Assembly: GCF_003426775.1 (NCBI RefSeq)
Contig: NZ_QJUG01000003.1
Span: 23,256 to 87,255, forward strand
Direction of reading: 5' to 3'
Source: Allorhizocola rhizosphaerae
GTDB lineage: Bacteria; Actinomycetota; Actinomycetes; Mycobacteriales; Micromonosporaceae
DNA length: 64,000 nucleotides
Made by a program: the position numbers and the translations under genes
Shown: positions 44,943 to 54,534 of the stretch, piece by piece
Layout: every line of letters starts with the position of its first letter
Numbering within the stretch: the stretch's first letter is position 1
Notes under the pieces: generated by a model
Told to the model about the DNA's origin: nothing
The model's database searches: none
The model's input: the letters and a program-made list of their open reading frames with translations, nothing else

Positions 44943-47900
44943 TCAGCCGAAGGTGATCACCAATCGGGGTGGGTTGTCGGTACCTTTCTCGCGCGAGTGG
45001 AAGCTCTGCTCCACGCCGCTCGCGCCCTCGACGCTGTCCCGGATCAGGAACCCGTGGTTGCCACCCGAGTACATCGCGCCGACATGCGCGGTGACGCCCC
45101 ACTGGAGGTAACCCGACGTGCTCGCCGAGGCGACGGTGGCCGCCGTCCCGGTCGTGGCCGGCTGGTTGCTCCAGCGCACGGTCGACTCCGTCCACGACCC
45201 GCCGAGCTGGAACGCCTGCAGCGTCCGGCCCGGCTTGTACGAGGACGAGTACAGCCGCAGCTGCGCGTCGACCACCTGGCATCCGGCCGGGATGGCCGGC
45301 AGGTTGAACCGGACCAGCGCCCGTGCGTTGGCCCCGGCCTTGCTGTCCACCTTGAGCACCGAGTCGGTGCCGTAGTTGCTGCTGGACGAGCTTTGCAGCA
45401 CCCAGCTGTCGGCAGCCGCACCGACCGTGACCGAGCCCGGCGCCGCGCACGACGGCGGTGCCGTGACGGCCCAGACATACTCGGCCGGTGTCGGATCGGT
45501 GTTGCCCGCCGGGTCGACGGCGGCCACGCGGAACGTGTGCTGCCCATAGCCCAGACCCGCGTAGGTCTGCGGCGTCGAGCAGGCCGCGAACACCGCCCCG
45601 TCCAGCGAGCAGACGAACGCCGACCCGGCCTCGTTGGAGGTGAAGGTGAACGTGGCGCTCGTGCTCGTGGTGTTGGGGTCCGGCCCGGAGTTGATGGTCG
45701 TCACGGGCGGCGTGGTGTCCAGTTCGTTGGTCACCGTCCACTCGTAGATGCCCATCTCCTCGTCGCCGGAGATGTGCCCATCCAGATCCACGCCGATCAC
45801 ACGGAACACGTGGTCGCCGACGGCCAGCCCGCTGTAGGTCACGGGCGAGGCGCACGGCGCGAACGGCTCCAGGTCGAGCGAGCATTCGAACCGCTGCACG
45901 GGCTCGTTGGCCGCGAAGGCGAACGTGGCCGTGGTCGAGGTCGTCTCCTCGCCCGGTCCGGCGCCGATGGTCACCACCGGCGGGCCGGTGATGGTCCACG
46001 CGTAGCTGGCCGGGGTCGGATCGACGTTGCCTTCCAGATCTATCGCCCGTACCCGGAAGTCGTGCACCCCGAGCGTGAGGTCGGCCAGTTCGACCGGAGA
46101 AACGCACGCGGCGAACGCGGCGCCGTCCAAAGAGCACTCGAACGTGACGTCCGGCTCGTTGGCCGAGAACGTGAACGTGGCCTCCAGCGCGGGCGTCTCC
46201 GCCCCCGGACCGGAGTTGATCACCGTGTTCGGCGGCACACCCGGCGGCAGCAGGGTGACCGTCCAGACATACCGCGCCGGGGTCGGGTCGGCGTTGCCAG
46301 CCAGATCCACCGCACGCACGTCGAAGAAGTGCGTGCCCGCGCCGAGGTTGGCGTAGGACTGCGGGTTTTCACACGCCACGAACGCCGCCTCCAGCTCGCT
46401 GTCCAGCCGGCACTCGAACTCCAGCTCGGCCAGCGGCGTGTTGTCGTCCACGCCGGTGAAGATGAAGCTGGCCATCGTGCTGTTGCTCGGGTTCGGTGGC
46501 TGGTCGACGATCTGCGTGTCCGGCGGGGCGAGCTCCGGCGGCGTGCTGCCCGAGCCATCGCACACCACGTTGTAGCACTGCGCCAGTTCGATGTTGCCGC
46601 TGGCACGGTTGCCCCCGCCATCGGTGTTGCCGATGGCCGCGTAGATGCCCCAGCCGCCGTTGTTGTCGGCCAGGTTGGCGGTGATGACATGCCCGGCCTT
46701 GTTCACCGAGATGCCGTCGCTGTCGTTGTGGTGCGCGGTGTTGCGGTCGATCCGGTTGCCCGGGTTCGGGCTCCCCGGCAGCACCTCAGCCTCGACGGAG
46801 ATGCCCTCGGCGCTGGCGTTGGCCACGTTGAGCACGATGTGGTTGTCCAGCGAGTGGTCGCCGATGGCGATCGCCGACGAGCTCGACTCGCTGGCGTCGT
46901 TGGCCCGCATCTCATTGCCCACGGCCGCATAGGTTTCGATGCCGGTGGTGTTGCCCCGCACATCGTTGCCACTGACCAGGGTGTCGGTCACCGTGTCGAG
47001 TGAGATGCCGGCGTCGCTCATGCCACCGGCCTTGTTGCCGATGACCTGGTTGCGGTCCGACCCGGACACCAGGATCCCGGACTCGGCGTCGAACAGGTCG
47101 TTGCCCTCGATGCGGTTGTCGTGCGAGGCGAGCTCGACGATGACCGCCGCGTCGGCGATGCCGTCCATCGTGTTGCCGGTGATGGTGTTGTTGGTGGCAC
47201 CGTCGAGCCGGAGCCCGGCCTCGCTGATGCCGCTGATGTCGTTGCCCTCGATCCGGTTGCCGCTGGAGGCGGACACCAGGATCGCGTCGCCCGATCCGGA
47301 CCCGATGGTGTTGTCCACAATGGACGCACCCTGGGTGCCCTCGGACAGCCAGATGCCCACGCCGGTGTTGTTCATCAGCGTGTTCCGCGCCACCCGGTTG
47401 CCGTTGCCGCCCTGGTCGGCGTTGACGAGCATGACCGCGGCCACCTCGTTCATGGCCAGTACCAGATCGGTCACCACGTTGGACCCGGTGCCCGCGCCCA
47501 GCCGGACGCCGTCGTCGAACCCGCTGATCGTGCCGTTGGTGACGGTCACCGAGTCGAACCCGTTGTTGAGCACGCCGGCTGCGAGCCCGACGCCGTCGAC
47601 GGTGTGCCCGCCGAGGTCGACGGTGATCGACGCCGCCCCAACCACCAGGCCGTTGCCGCCGCAGTTGGTCAGGTCGTTGAGCAGCAGCGTGCTCTGCGTC
47701 AACGTCTGTCCACACGCGACAGTGGTCGGCACAGGCGGCGGCCCGATGATCCAGGAGTGCACGGCCGGGGTCGGGTCGGTGTTGCCCGCCGCGTCCGTGG
47801 CCCGTACCTGGAACTCGTGCTCGGCCACGCCGAGACCGGTGTAGCTCACCGGAGACGTGCACGCCGCGAACGCCGAACCGTCCAAAGAGCACTGGAAGGT

Positions 47901-50900
47901 CGAGTTCGGCTCGGTCGACGTGAACACGAACGTGGCCGCGGTCTGCACCGTGGTACCAGATGGGGCTGAATCAATCCTCGTGTCCGGTGGGATGGTGTCG
48001 GTCGGCGCCGCCACGATCGTCCACGACCACGTCGCGGGCGTCGGGTCGGCGTTGCCCGCCAGGTCCACGGCCCGCACCTCGAACGTGTGCGCGCCGAGTC
48101 CGAGCGCCGGATAGGTGGCGGGGCTCAGGCACGGCCCCCACGAGGCACCGTCCAACCGGCACTCGTAGCGCAGGTTCGGCCCCGGTGTGGCGTTGTCACT
48201 CCCGCGGAACCCGAAGATGGCCGTGCTTGTCATGGCCGTCGCGTCCGGGTGGCGGAACAGGGTGGTGCTCGGCGGGATCGCGTCCGGGCCGGGCGGGATG
48301 GCCGCCACGGTCCAGCCGAACACCGCCGGTGTGCTGTCCACGTTGTCGAACGGGTCGACCGCGCGCACCTCGAACCGGTGCAGCCCGGTGATGAGGAACT
48401 GGTACTGCACCGGGCTGGCGCAGTCCTCCCAGCCCTCCTCGCTGGCCGGGTCGGGCGCGTCGAGGCGGCACTCGAACCGCAGTGCCGTCACGGGCGCGAT
48501 GTTGTCCGAACCGGTGAACGTGAACCGCGCCACGGAAGCGCCGCTGCTGGGATCTGTCGGGTGGGTCAGCAGTGTAGTGTCCGGCTCGACCAGGTCGGGC
48601 TCGACCACCGGCACGGGTGTCCCCGCCCCGCACACCACGTGCTCACACTGCAACGGCTCGGCGTTTCCGGCCGCTGTGTTGCCACCGCCGTCGATACTCA
48701 GCTCGTCGGCGGAGACACCCCAGGCGCCGTTGTTGTTGGCGGCGTTGCCCGTGATGACGTGCCCGCCGCCGAGGACCGCGACACCCGATCCGCCGTTGCC
48801 GTGGGCCGTGTTGGCCTCGATGACGTTGCCGCCGATCGGTGTGCCGTTGAGGTCGACCGCGGTCACCTCGACCGAGACGCCGTCGCCGCCGTTGTCGTTG
48901 GCGGTGTTGTTGGCGACCCGGTTGCGCAGCGAATCGCCGGCCAGCCCGATGCCGTTGCCGCCGAAGCTGGCGATGTTGTGCTCGACCACACTGTCGCTTG
49001 TGGAGTCGAGCTCGACGCCGCCCGGGTTGAACCGCACATCGTTGTAGCGCACGATGCTGTTGTTGGCCCCGCTGAGCGCGATGCCCGCATCCGACCCGAG
49101 ATGGAACGTGTTGTCGATGATCACCATGTGGTCCGAGTCGGACACGTTCACCCCGGCGTCGCCGATCCGGTAGGCGGTGTTGCCCTCGATGTGGGTGCGG
49201 TGCGAGCCGTCGCGCACGATGATCGCGCCGTCGCCGGTGTCGTGGATGCTGTTGTCCAGCAACGTGTTTCCGGTCGAACCCTCGATGTCGATCCCACCGT
49301 CACTCGAAAGCAACGGGTCGGTCATGACCCCGCTGATCTCGTTGCCGCGCACCGTGTGCCCGCCGCCCTCCCACAGGTGGATGGCCAGGCCCAGGTTGCC
49401 GAGGAACGCGCTGTCCCGGATGACGCTGTTCTCGGATCCGTTCAGGACGGACACGCCGATCTCATTGCCGTCAAATGTGCTGTTGCGCACGATGTTGCCG
49501 ATCCGCCCATCGTCCGCATCGGACAGCTCGACCCCGCTGACGGCATTGCTCACCACCGTGAGGCTGTGCACCTCGTTGTAGATGGTCCCGGCCATCAGGT
49601 GCACACCGTAGGCGAACTCCCGCACCGTGCCATTGGACACAATGACGTTGGAGAATCCGAGGTTGCGGATGCCCGCTGGGCCGCCAAGCTCCGGCAGCTC
49701 CACGGGTGGGAAGTAGCCGGGGCCGTCGATGATGTGGCCACCCAGGTCCAAGCGGATGTTTGGGGCGCCGATGACCAGCCCGTCGCCGGGGCAGTCGGTC
49801 AGGTCGTTGAGCAGCAACGTGCTCTGCGTGATGACCTGCCCGCACGTCACCGTCGCCGGAATCGCCGCGGGCGGCGCGGACGGTGGTGGCGTGCCCGCCG
49901 CCTGGTAGCGCAACACCAGTTGCGGCACGGTCGGCGGCTCGGCCGCGGCCTCACTGCTGGCGTAGCCCTGCGAGGCTCCGGTCGGGTCGCCCTCGGCGGA
50001 GTCGCGCACCACGAAACCGTGGTTGCCGCTGGCGTACATCTGGTTGACGAGCGCGGTGACGTCCCACTCACGCCAGCCCGCGCCGGAGGTCCCGGTGGCC
50101 GGGGTGCCCACGGTGCCCGGCTGGTTGTTCCACGTCACCTGGCTCTCCGCCCAGGACGACGCGGCCCGGTGCACCTCGATGGTCCGCCCCGCCGTGCCCT
50201 CGCCGGACAGGCGCAGCGTCGCCGACTCCAGCACGCAGCCGGAGGCGTCGCTGGGCAACGGGAAGGAGACGAAGGCACGAGCGTTACCGTCCACCTGCGA
50301 CGTCACGGAAAGTTCGGTCGCGATGCCGAAGTTCTCGTCCGGGTTCACCTGATCGGCCCACGTGTCCGCCGACGCCGTGACCGTGACGTTGGCCTGGTTG
50401 CAGTCCAGCGGCGGCGCGACCGTCCAGGTGTAGGTGGCCGGGGTCGGGTCGAAGTTGTCGCTCTCGTCCACCGCGCGCACCTCGACCGTGTGCTGCCCGG
50501 TCGCCAGATTGGAGAAGCTCCACGGGCTCGCGCACTCCAGCCACATCTCCGGCTCTGCGCTGTCGATGCGGCACTCGAACTCGATGAGCTGTTGCGGGGT
50601 CAGGTTGTCGGTCGCGGTGAATCCGAATACGACAGTGCGGCCCGTGCTCGGGTTGGGCGGAGTCATCACGAACGTGGTCTGCGGCGGGGTCGTGTCCAGG
50701 CCCACCTCGAAGACGTGCACGGCCGGGGTCGGGTCGACGTTGCCCGCCCGGTCGATCGCCCGCACCTCGAACCTGTTCTCCCCCATTTCCAGTCCGAGTA
50801 CCTCGTACGGCGTGGGGCAGCCGTGGAAGAGCGTCTCCGGATCCGGTGGCTCGGTCGGGTCCGGCGGCGGTTCGGTCGGGTCGGTCACCAGCAGGCGGCA

Positions 50901-52925
50901 TTCGAACAGCAGCTCACCGGCCGGGGTCGTGTTGTCCGTGCCCGCAAAGACGAACGTCGCCCGCTCCTCACTCGCGAAGGCGGGAGCCGACGTGATGCTC
51001 GTGTCGGGCGGGGTCGTGTCGGGCGCCGGGAACGGGCCCTCGTGTTCGAAGGCACCGACGTCACACGCCGTCGACTTGGGACGCGTCACACCGCGCTGGT
51101 CGACCGCGGGGCACGGGGCGACACCGCCGTCGACGGCGAAGCTGAGGTCCTGCAGCGCGTGCGTCATGGTCGGGCCACCGTTGTCGGCGATGGCGTCCAG
51201 GCCCGGCTGGGCGTGCTGCCGGTCGCGCGGCCCACGGAAATAGCACGAGTCGCCGCTGTCGAGGTTGCCGCCCTCCGACCCGATGGCGAACCCGCACTCG
51301 GGGCCGAGCTGGTTGCCCGCCACGATGGTGTTGCGCAGGATCACGCCCGTGCTCGGGGTGATCGGGAAGTTCACCGAGCCGCCGACCTCCGACCCGACGC
51401 CGCTGCCGTGCGGCGACGTGTTGCGGGTGATGGTCACGTTGACCACGCGCAGGCCCGCGTCGGCGTCGGAGTAGAGGCCGCCGCCCGATGAGCCGGCGGT
51501 GTTGCTGGAGATGGTGGTGTTCTCGATGACCGCGCCGGCGTCGCTCTCGTTGAACACGCCGCCGCCGTTGAGCCGGGCGGAGTTGTCCCAGAACGTGGAG
51601 CCGGTCACTGACAGCGTGGAGTCCGCGACGTTGGCGAACCCGCCGCCGTTCTCGGCCCGGTTGCCGCTCACCGTGGTGTCGAGAATGTTGAAGTGGCCGC
51701 TGCCCTGGCTCTCGATGCCACCGCCGTCGCCGGTCGCGCGGTTGCCCGTGATCTGCAACCGGTTGAACGTGACCCGCATGCCGCTGTTGAGCACGCCGCC
51801 ACCGCCCGCGCCGGCCGTGTTGTCGCGGATCACCGTGTCGACGACGGCCACCGAGCCGCCGGAGTGGATGCCGATGCCACCGCCCTCCCCCGCAGCGCTA
51901 TTGGCCACAAAGGACGACCCGGCGATGCTCGCCGTGCCGTCGCCGCCGACGTCGAGACCGCCCCCGCCACCGTCGATGCCGTTGTGCCCGGCCGCGTTGC
52001 CGGAAAACGTCACCGAGTCGACGCTCAGCGCCCGCTTGGAATCGGAGAAGACACCTCCCCCGGAGCCGGTCGCGCGGTTGCCGGTGACCGTGCCACGGGT
52101 AACGGTCAGCTTCGCGAACGACACCGAGGAGACGCCACCACCGTCTCCGCCCGCGGTGTTGTTCGCCACGGTGCTGTCGGTCAGCGTGAGCTCGGCCTCC
52201 ATCTCGCCGGCGATGCCACCACCGTTGCCGCCCGTCGCGTTGCCGGTCACCTCGGTGTTCACCAGGTGCAGCTCGCCGAAGCCGGTGTTGAGCACGCCGC
52301 CACCGGACACGAGGGCATAACTGTCCACAATGGATGAGTCGATGAACCGCACCGTGCCGTCGGCGACGTTGTAGACTGCGCCACCGTACTCGGCCTCATA
52401 GCCTTTGCGAAGGGTGACACCGTTCACGGTGACGCTGAGCGCGTCGGGGTGGATCTCCAGCAGGCGGTCAAGCCCCTGCTGCTCGGGCGGGGCGCCCACG
52501 GGCGGCACGCCGCCGTCGATGACGGTCGTGGCCCGGCCGGCACCCACGATGTTCACCGACCGCACGATGTCCAGATCACCGCTGGCGTCGAGGTTGTCGC
52601 CCACGGGCGCGATGCCCAGCCGGTAGATGCCGGCCGGCAGCTGGATCGTGTCGGCCGCAGCCGTGGCGTTGGACTCCTGCACGGCAGCGCGCAGGGTGCA
52701 CGTGTTGGCGGAGGTCAAGCAGAGACCGTCGCCGATGTTCGCGTCGACGAGATCGGCCGTGCTGTTGACGGTGAACGTGGCGGCCCACGCCGGGCCCACA
52801 CCCACCAACATGGACACCGTCAGCGTGGCGGAAGCGGCAAGCGCGATGAGGCGCCTGTGAAGCCTGCGGGGTGCCGCGCGCCCGGGTGGTCGCGGCCCGC
52901 TCGCGGGCAGAGCTGAGTTGGTCAT
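44943..52925 (-). CDS. Giant secreted right-handed beta-helix protein with DNRLRE modules
   Basis: Secreted protein of about 2660 residues. After a long basic signal peptide (cleavage near AWAA, about residue 50) comes a CSLREA-type start (FTVNSTADLVDAN...CTLRAAVQESN), then a first beta-helix (to about 600). Repeated Ig-like modules with the ending FEVRAVDxxGNxDPTPAxxxW recur about a dozen times. Two further beta-helix blocks each open CGQxxTQSTLLLNDLTxC, with NosD-type GN-I repeats. Two DNRLRE domains close with VTWNNQPGT and VRWSNQPAT, the second at the C-terminus. No LPxTG and no catalytic residues were recognised; a role as an adhesin or surface-glycan binder is likely. ATG 52925 or 52937 could be the start; neither has a strong ribosome site. 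Confidence 0.9.
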   Translation of the reverse strand: MTNSALPASGPRPPGRAAPRRLHRRLIALAASATLTVSMLVGVGPAWAATFTVNSTADLVDANIGDGLCLTSANTCTLRAAVQESNATAAADTIQLPAGIYRLGIAPVGDNLDASGDLDIVRSVNIVGAGRATTVIDGGVPPVGAPPEQQGLDRLLEIHPDALSVTVNGVTLRKGYEAEYGGAVYNVADGTVRFIDSSIVDSYALVSGGGVLNTGFGELHLVNTEVTGNATGGNGGGIAGEMEAELTLTDSTVANNTAGGDGGGVSSVSFAKLTVTRGTVTGNRATGSGGGVFSDSKRALSVDSVTFSGNAAGHNGIDGGGGGLDVGGDGTASIAGSSFVANSAAGEGGGIGIHSGGSVAVVDTVIRDNTAGAGGGGVLNSGMRVTFNRLQITGNRATGDGGGIESQGSGHFNILDTTVSGNRAENGGGFANVADSTLSVTGSTFWDNSARLNGGGVFNESDAGAVIENTTISSNTAGSSGGGLYSDADAGLRVVNVTITRNTSPHGSGVGSEVGGSVNFPITPSTGVILRNTIVAGNQLGPECGFAIGSEGGNLDSGDSCYFRGPRDRQHAQPGLDAIADNGGPTMTHALQDLSFAVDGGVAPCPAVDQRGVTRPKSTACDVGAFEHEGPFPAPDTTPPDTSITSAPAFASEERATFVFAGTDNTTPAGELLFECRLLVTDPTEPPPDPTEPPDPETLFHGCPTPYEVLGLEMGENRFEVRAIDRAGNVDPTPAVHVFEVGLDTTPPQTTFVMTPPNPSTGRTVVFGFTATDNLTPQQLIEFECRIDSAEPEMWLECASPWSFSNLATGQHTVEVRAVDESDNFDPTPATYTWTVAPPLDCNQANVTVTASADTWADQVNPDENFGIATELSVTSQVDGNARAFVSFPLPSDASGCVLESATLRLSGEGTAGRTIEVHRAASSWAESQVTWNNQPGTVGTPATGTSGAGWREWDVTALVNQMYASGNHGFVVRDSAEGDPTGASQGYASSEAAAEPPTVPQLVLRYQAAGTPPPSAPPAAIPATVTCGQVITQSTLLLNDLTDCPGDGLVIGAPNIRLDLGGHIIDGPGYFPPVELPELGGPAGIRNLGFSNVIVSNGTVREFAYGVHLMAGTIYNEVHSLTVVSNAVSGVELSDADDGRIGNIVRNSTFDGNEIGVSVLNGSENSVIRDSAFLGNLGLAIHLWEGGGHTVRGNEISGVMTDPLLSSDGGIDIEGSTGNTLLDNSIHDTGDGAIIVRDGSHRTHIEGNTAYRIGDAGVNVSDSDHMVIIDNTFHLGSDAGIALSGANNSIVRYNDVRFNPGGVELDSTSDSVVEHNIASFGGNGIGLAGDSLRNRVANNTANDNGGDGVSVEVTAVDLNGTPIGGNVIEANTAHGNGGSGVAVLGGGHVITGNAANNNGAWGVSADELSIDGGGNTAAGNAEPLQCEHVVCGAGTPVPVVEPDLVEPDTTLLTHPTDPSSGASVARFTFTGSDNIAPVTALRFECRLDAPDPASEEGWEDCASPVQYQFLITGLHRFEVRAVDPFDNVDSTPAVFGWTVAAIPPGPDAIPPSTTLFRHPDATAMTSTAIFGFRGSDNATPGPNLRYECRLDGASWGPCLSPATYPALGLGAHTFEVRAVDLAGNADPTPATWSWTIVAAPTDTIPPDTRIDSAPSGTTVQTAATFVFTSTEPNSTFQCSLDGSAFAACTSPVSYTGLGVAEHEFQVRATDAAGNTDPTPAVHSWIIGPPPVPTTVACGQTLTQSTLLLNDLTNCGGNGLVVGAASITVDLGGHTVDGVGLAAGVLNNGFDSVTVTNGTISGFDDGVRLGAGTGSNVVTDLVLAMNEVAAVMLVNADQGGNGNRVARNTLMNNTGVGIWLSEGTQGASIVDNTIGSGSGDAILVSASSGNRIEGNDISGISEAGLRLDGATNNTITGNTMDGIADAAVIVELASHDNRIEGNDLFDAESGILVSGSDRNQVIGNKAGGMSDAGISLDTVTDTLVSGNDVRGNTTGIETYAAVGNEMRANDASESSSSAIAIGDHSLDNHIVLNVANASAEGISVEAEVLPGSPNPGNRIDRNTAHHNDSDGISVNKAGHVITANLADNNGGWGIYAAIGNTDGGGNRASGNIELAQCYNVVCDGSGSTPPELAPPDTQIVDQPPNPSNSTMASFIFTGVDDNTPLAELEFECRLDSELEAAFVACENPQSYANLGAGTHFFDVRAVDLAGNADPTPARYVWTVTLLPPGVPPNTVINSGPGAETPALEATFTFSANEPDVTFECSLDGAAFAACVSPVELADLTLGVHDFRVRAIDLEGNVDPTPASYAWTITGPPVVTIGAGPGEETTSTTATFAFAANEPVQRFECSLDLEPFAPCASPVTYSGLAVGDHVFRVIGVDLDGHISGDEEMGIYEWTVTNELDTTPPVTTINSGPDPNTTSTSATFTFTSNEAGSAFVCSLDGAVFAACSTPQTYAGLGYGQHTFRVAAVDPAGNTDPTPAEYVWAVTAPPSCAAPGSVTVGAAADSWVLQSSSSSNYGTDSVLKVDSKAGANARALVRFNLPAIPAGCQVVDAQLRLYSSSYKPGRTLQAFQLGGSWTESTVRWSNQPATTGTAATVASASTSGYLQWGVTAHVGAMYSGGNHGFLIRDSVEGASGVEQSFHSREKGTDNPPRLVITFG

Positions 52926-53083
52926 AGCCGCGAGCATCGGGGCGGCGAATAAGCCCAGTCTCAGCGGAGAGTGAAGGATTACTTATACAGTCGGCCTCCC
53001 GACTGGGCGCCACCCGGGTACATTAACAGATTCTCATCTTCGCTTTATGGGACTCCTCTCATCGGCTTCCTACATTGCGGTTC

Positions 53084-54334
53084 GTGAGTGGACAATCTTT
53101 TCGCGCAGGAGCCCGGCTCGCCATCGCCGCGCTGGTGACGGCCGCCGTGATGGTGCCACCCGGCACCGCCCACGCCGCACCCGGATGCGGCGCGGTGGTG
53201 AGGGTCAGCACCACGGTCACCGCCGACCTGGTCAACTGCCCCGGCGACGGGCTCATCATCGGCGCGCACAACATCACGCTCAACCTCAACGGCAAGACCA
53301 TCGACGGGGTCGGGCTGGGCGTGGGTGTCCGCAACAACGGCTTCGACAACGTGACCATCCGCAATGGACGGATCACCGAATTCGACCACGGCGTCGCGTT
53401 GAACACCGGCACGCTTGGCAACCTCGTCACCGCCCTCACTGTGCGGCAGAACGAGGTCACCGGGATCCAACTGTCCAATGCGGACAACAACAACCGCATC
53501 ATCGGCAACGTCGTCGAGCTCCAGTCGCAGCGCGGCATCGCGCTGCTCGCCGACTCCAACAGCAACACGGTGCGCGGCAACACCGTGCGCGACAACTCCG
53601 ACGGCATATACCTTGAGACCTCGCTGAGCAATCTGGTCGAGCTCAACCAGGCCACCACCAACAGCGACCGCAGCATCGAGCTCGTCAACGCCCGCGGCAA
53701 CACCCTGCGGTCCAACACGGTCAGCGGTGGCGGCGACACGGCCATCGCCCTGACCGGCTCCCCGCAGAACGTCATCGACAGCAACACCGTCACCGGCAGC
53801 GGCGACGCCGGGATCGGCCTCACCGGCTCGAACAGCAACCAGATCATCAACAACCGGGTGTCCGGCAGCAGCGACGCCGGCATCCTGCTCGACCTGTCGC
53901 ACGGCAACACCGTGCGGGCCAACAACCTGTTCGTCACCGCGCCCAACGCGGGCGGCATCGAGCTCCTGTCGGCCAACACCAACACCATCCAGTCCAACAC
54001 CGCCAACTCCCAGCTCAGCACCGGCATCGAGCTGCAGAACTCGGCCGGCAACCGGCTGCTGAGCAACAGCGCCACGAGCAACAACGGCCCCGGCATCCAT
54101 GTCGTCGGGTCGGCCGGCGTCGCGTCCAACCTCCTGGAGGCCAACACCGCGAACAGCAACAACGGCGACGGCATCCATGTCGCCAATGCCGGCAACACGG
54201 TGCGTCGCAACATCACCCGCAACAACGGCGGCTGGGGCGTCTACGCCACGGCCGGCACCACTGACGGCGGCGGCAACCGCGCCAGCGGCAACGGCCAAGC
54301 CGCCCAATGCTTCGGGGTGGTCTGCACCGTCTGA
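53084..54334 (+). CDS. Secreted NosD-like right-handed beta-helix protein
   Basis: Protein of about 416 residues with a signal peptide (ending AHAA near 32) and a single beta-helix: NCPGDGLIIGAHNITLNL opens the domain, followed by some fifteen short turns rich in N, T and S of the GNxVxxN type. It closes with NNGGWGVYATAGTTDGGGNR, a segment also found at the ends of the beta-helix blocks in the divergent giant protein. So it is a one-module relative of that protein. Start is uncertain: GTG 53084 or TTG 53075, neither with a clear ribosome site. The substrate, if any, is unknown. Confidence 0.85.
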   Translation: MSGQSFRAGARLAIAALVTAAVMVPPGTAHAAPGCGAVVRVSTTVTADLVNCPGDGLIIGAHNITLNLNGKTIDGVGLGVGVRNNGFDNVTIRNGRITEFDHGVALNTGTLGNLVTALTVRQNEVTGIQLSNADNNNRIIGNVVELQSQRGIALLADSNSNTVRGNTVRDNSDGIYLETSLSNLVELNQATTNSDRSIELVNARGNTLRSNTVSGGGDTAIALTGSPQNVIDSNTVTGSGDAGIGLTGSNSNQIINNRVSGSSDAGILLDLSHGNTVRANNLFVTAPNAGGIELLSANTNTIQSNTANSQLSTGIELQNSAGNRLLSNSATSNNGPGIHVVGSAGVASNLLEANTANSNNGDGIHVANAGNTVRRNITRNNGGWGVYATAGTTDGGGNRASGNGQAAQCFGVVCTV

Positions 54335-54359
54335 GACCAAAGTCCCCTCCCCCGAAGAA

Positions 54360-54397
54360 CACCGGCGCGCGTCAGCCTCCGTCGACGCGCGCCGGTG
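54360..54397 (+). terminator. Terminator after the NosD-like gene
   Basis: A perfect 14-bp GC-rich stem (54360-54373 with 54384-54397) with a 10-base loop, 26 bases after the stop codon. Confidence 0.85.
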
Positions 54398-54534
54398 CCA
54401 TGCTGTCGCGTATCCGTCCAATGCCGGAAGTTCACCGGCGACTTGCGCATTCCGCCGTGCAATGCGCGACGGCGGGCCGCCATCTTGGTAAGGCGCCACG
54501 CACGTCGCGTGGCACAACCGAGAGGACAAAACAG

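Noticed and set aside
48087..51491. 1134-codon plus-strand open frame inside the giant gene
   Set aside because: It is the antisense shadow of repetitive Ig and beta-helix coding sequence; no signal peptide, start site or domain.
53261..54280. Periodic repeats resembling a CRISPR array in the NosD-like gene and the giant gene
   Set aside because: Repeat units vary, keep codon phase and encode beta-helix turns; there are no identical repeats with unique spacers.
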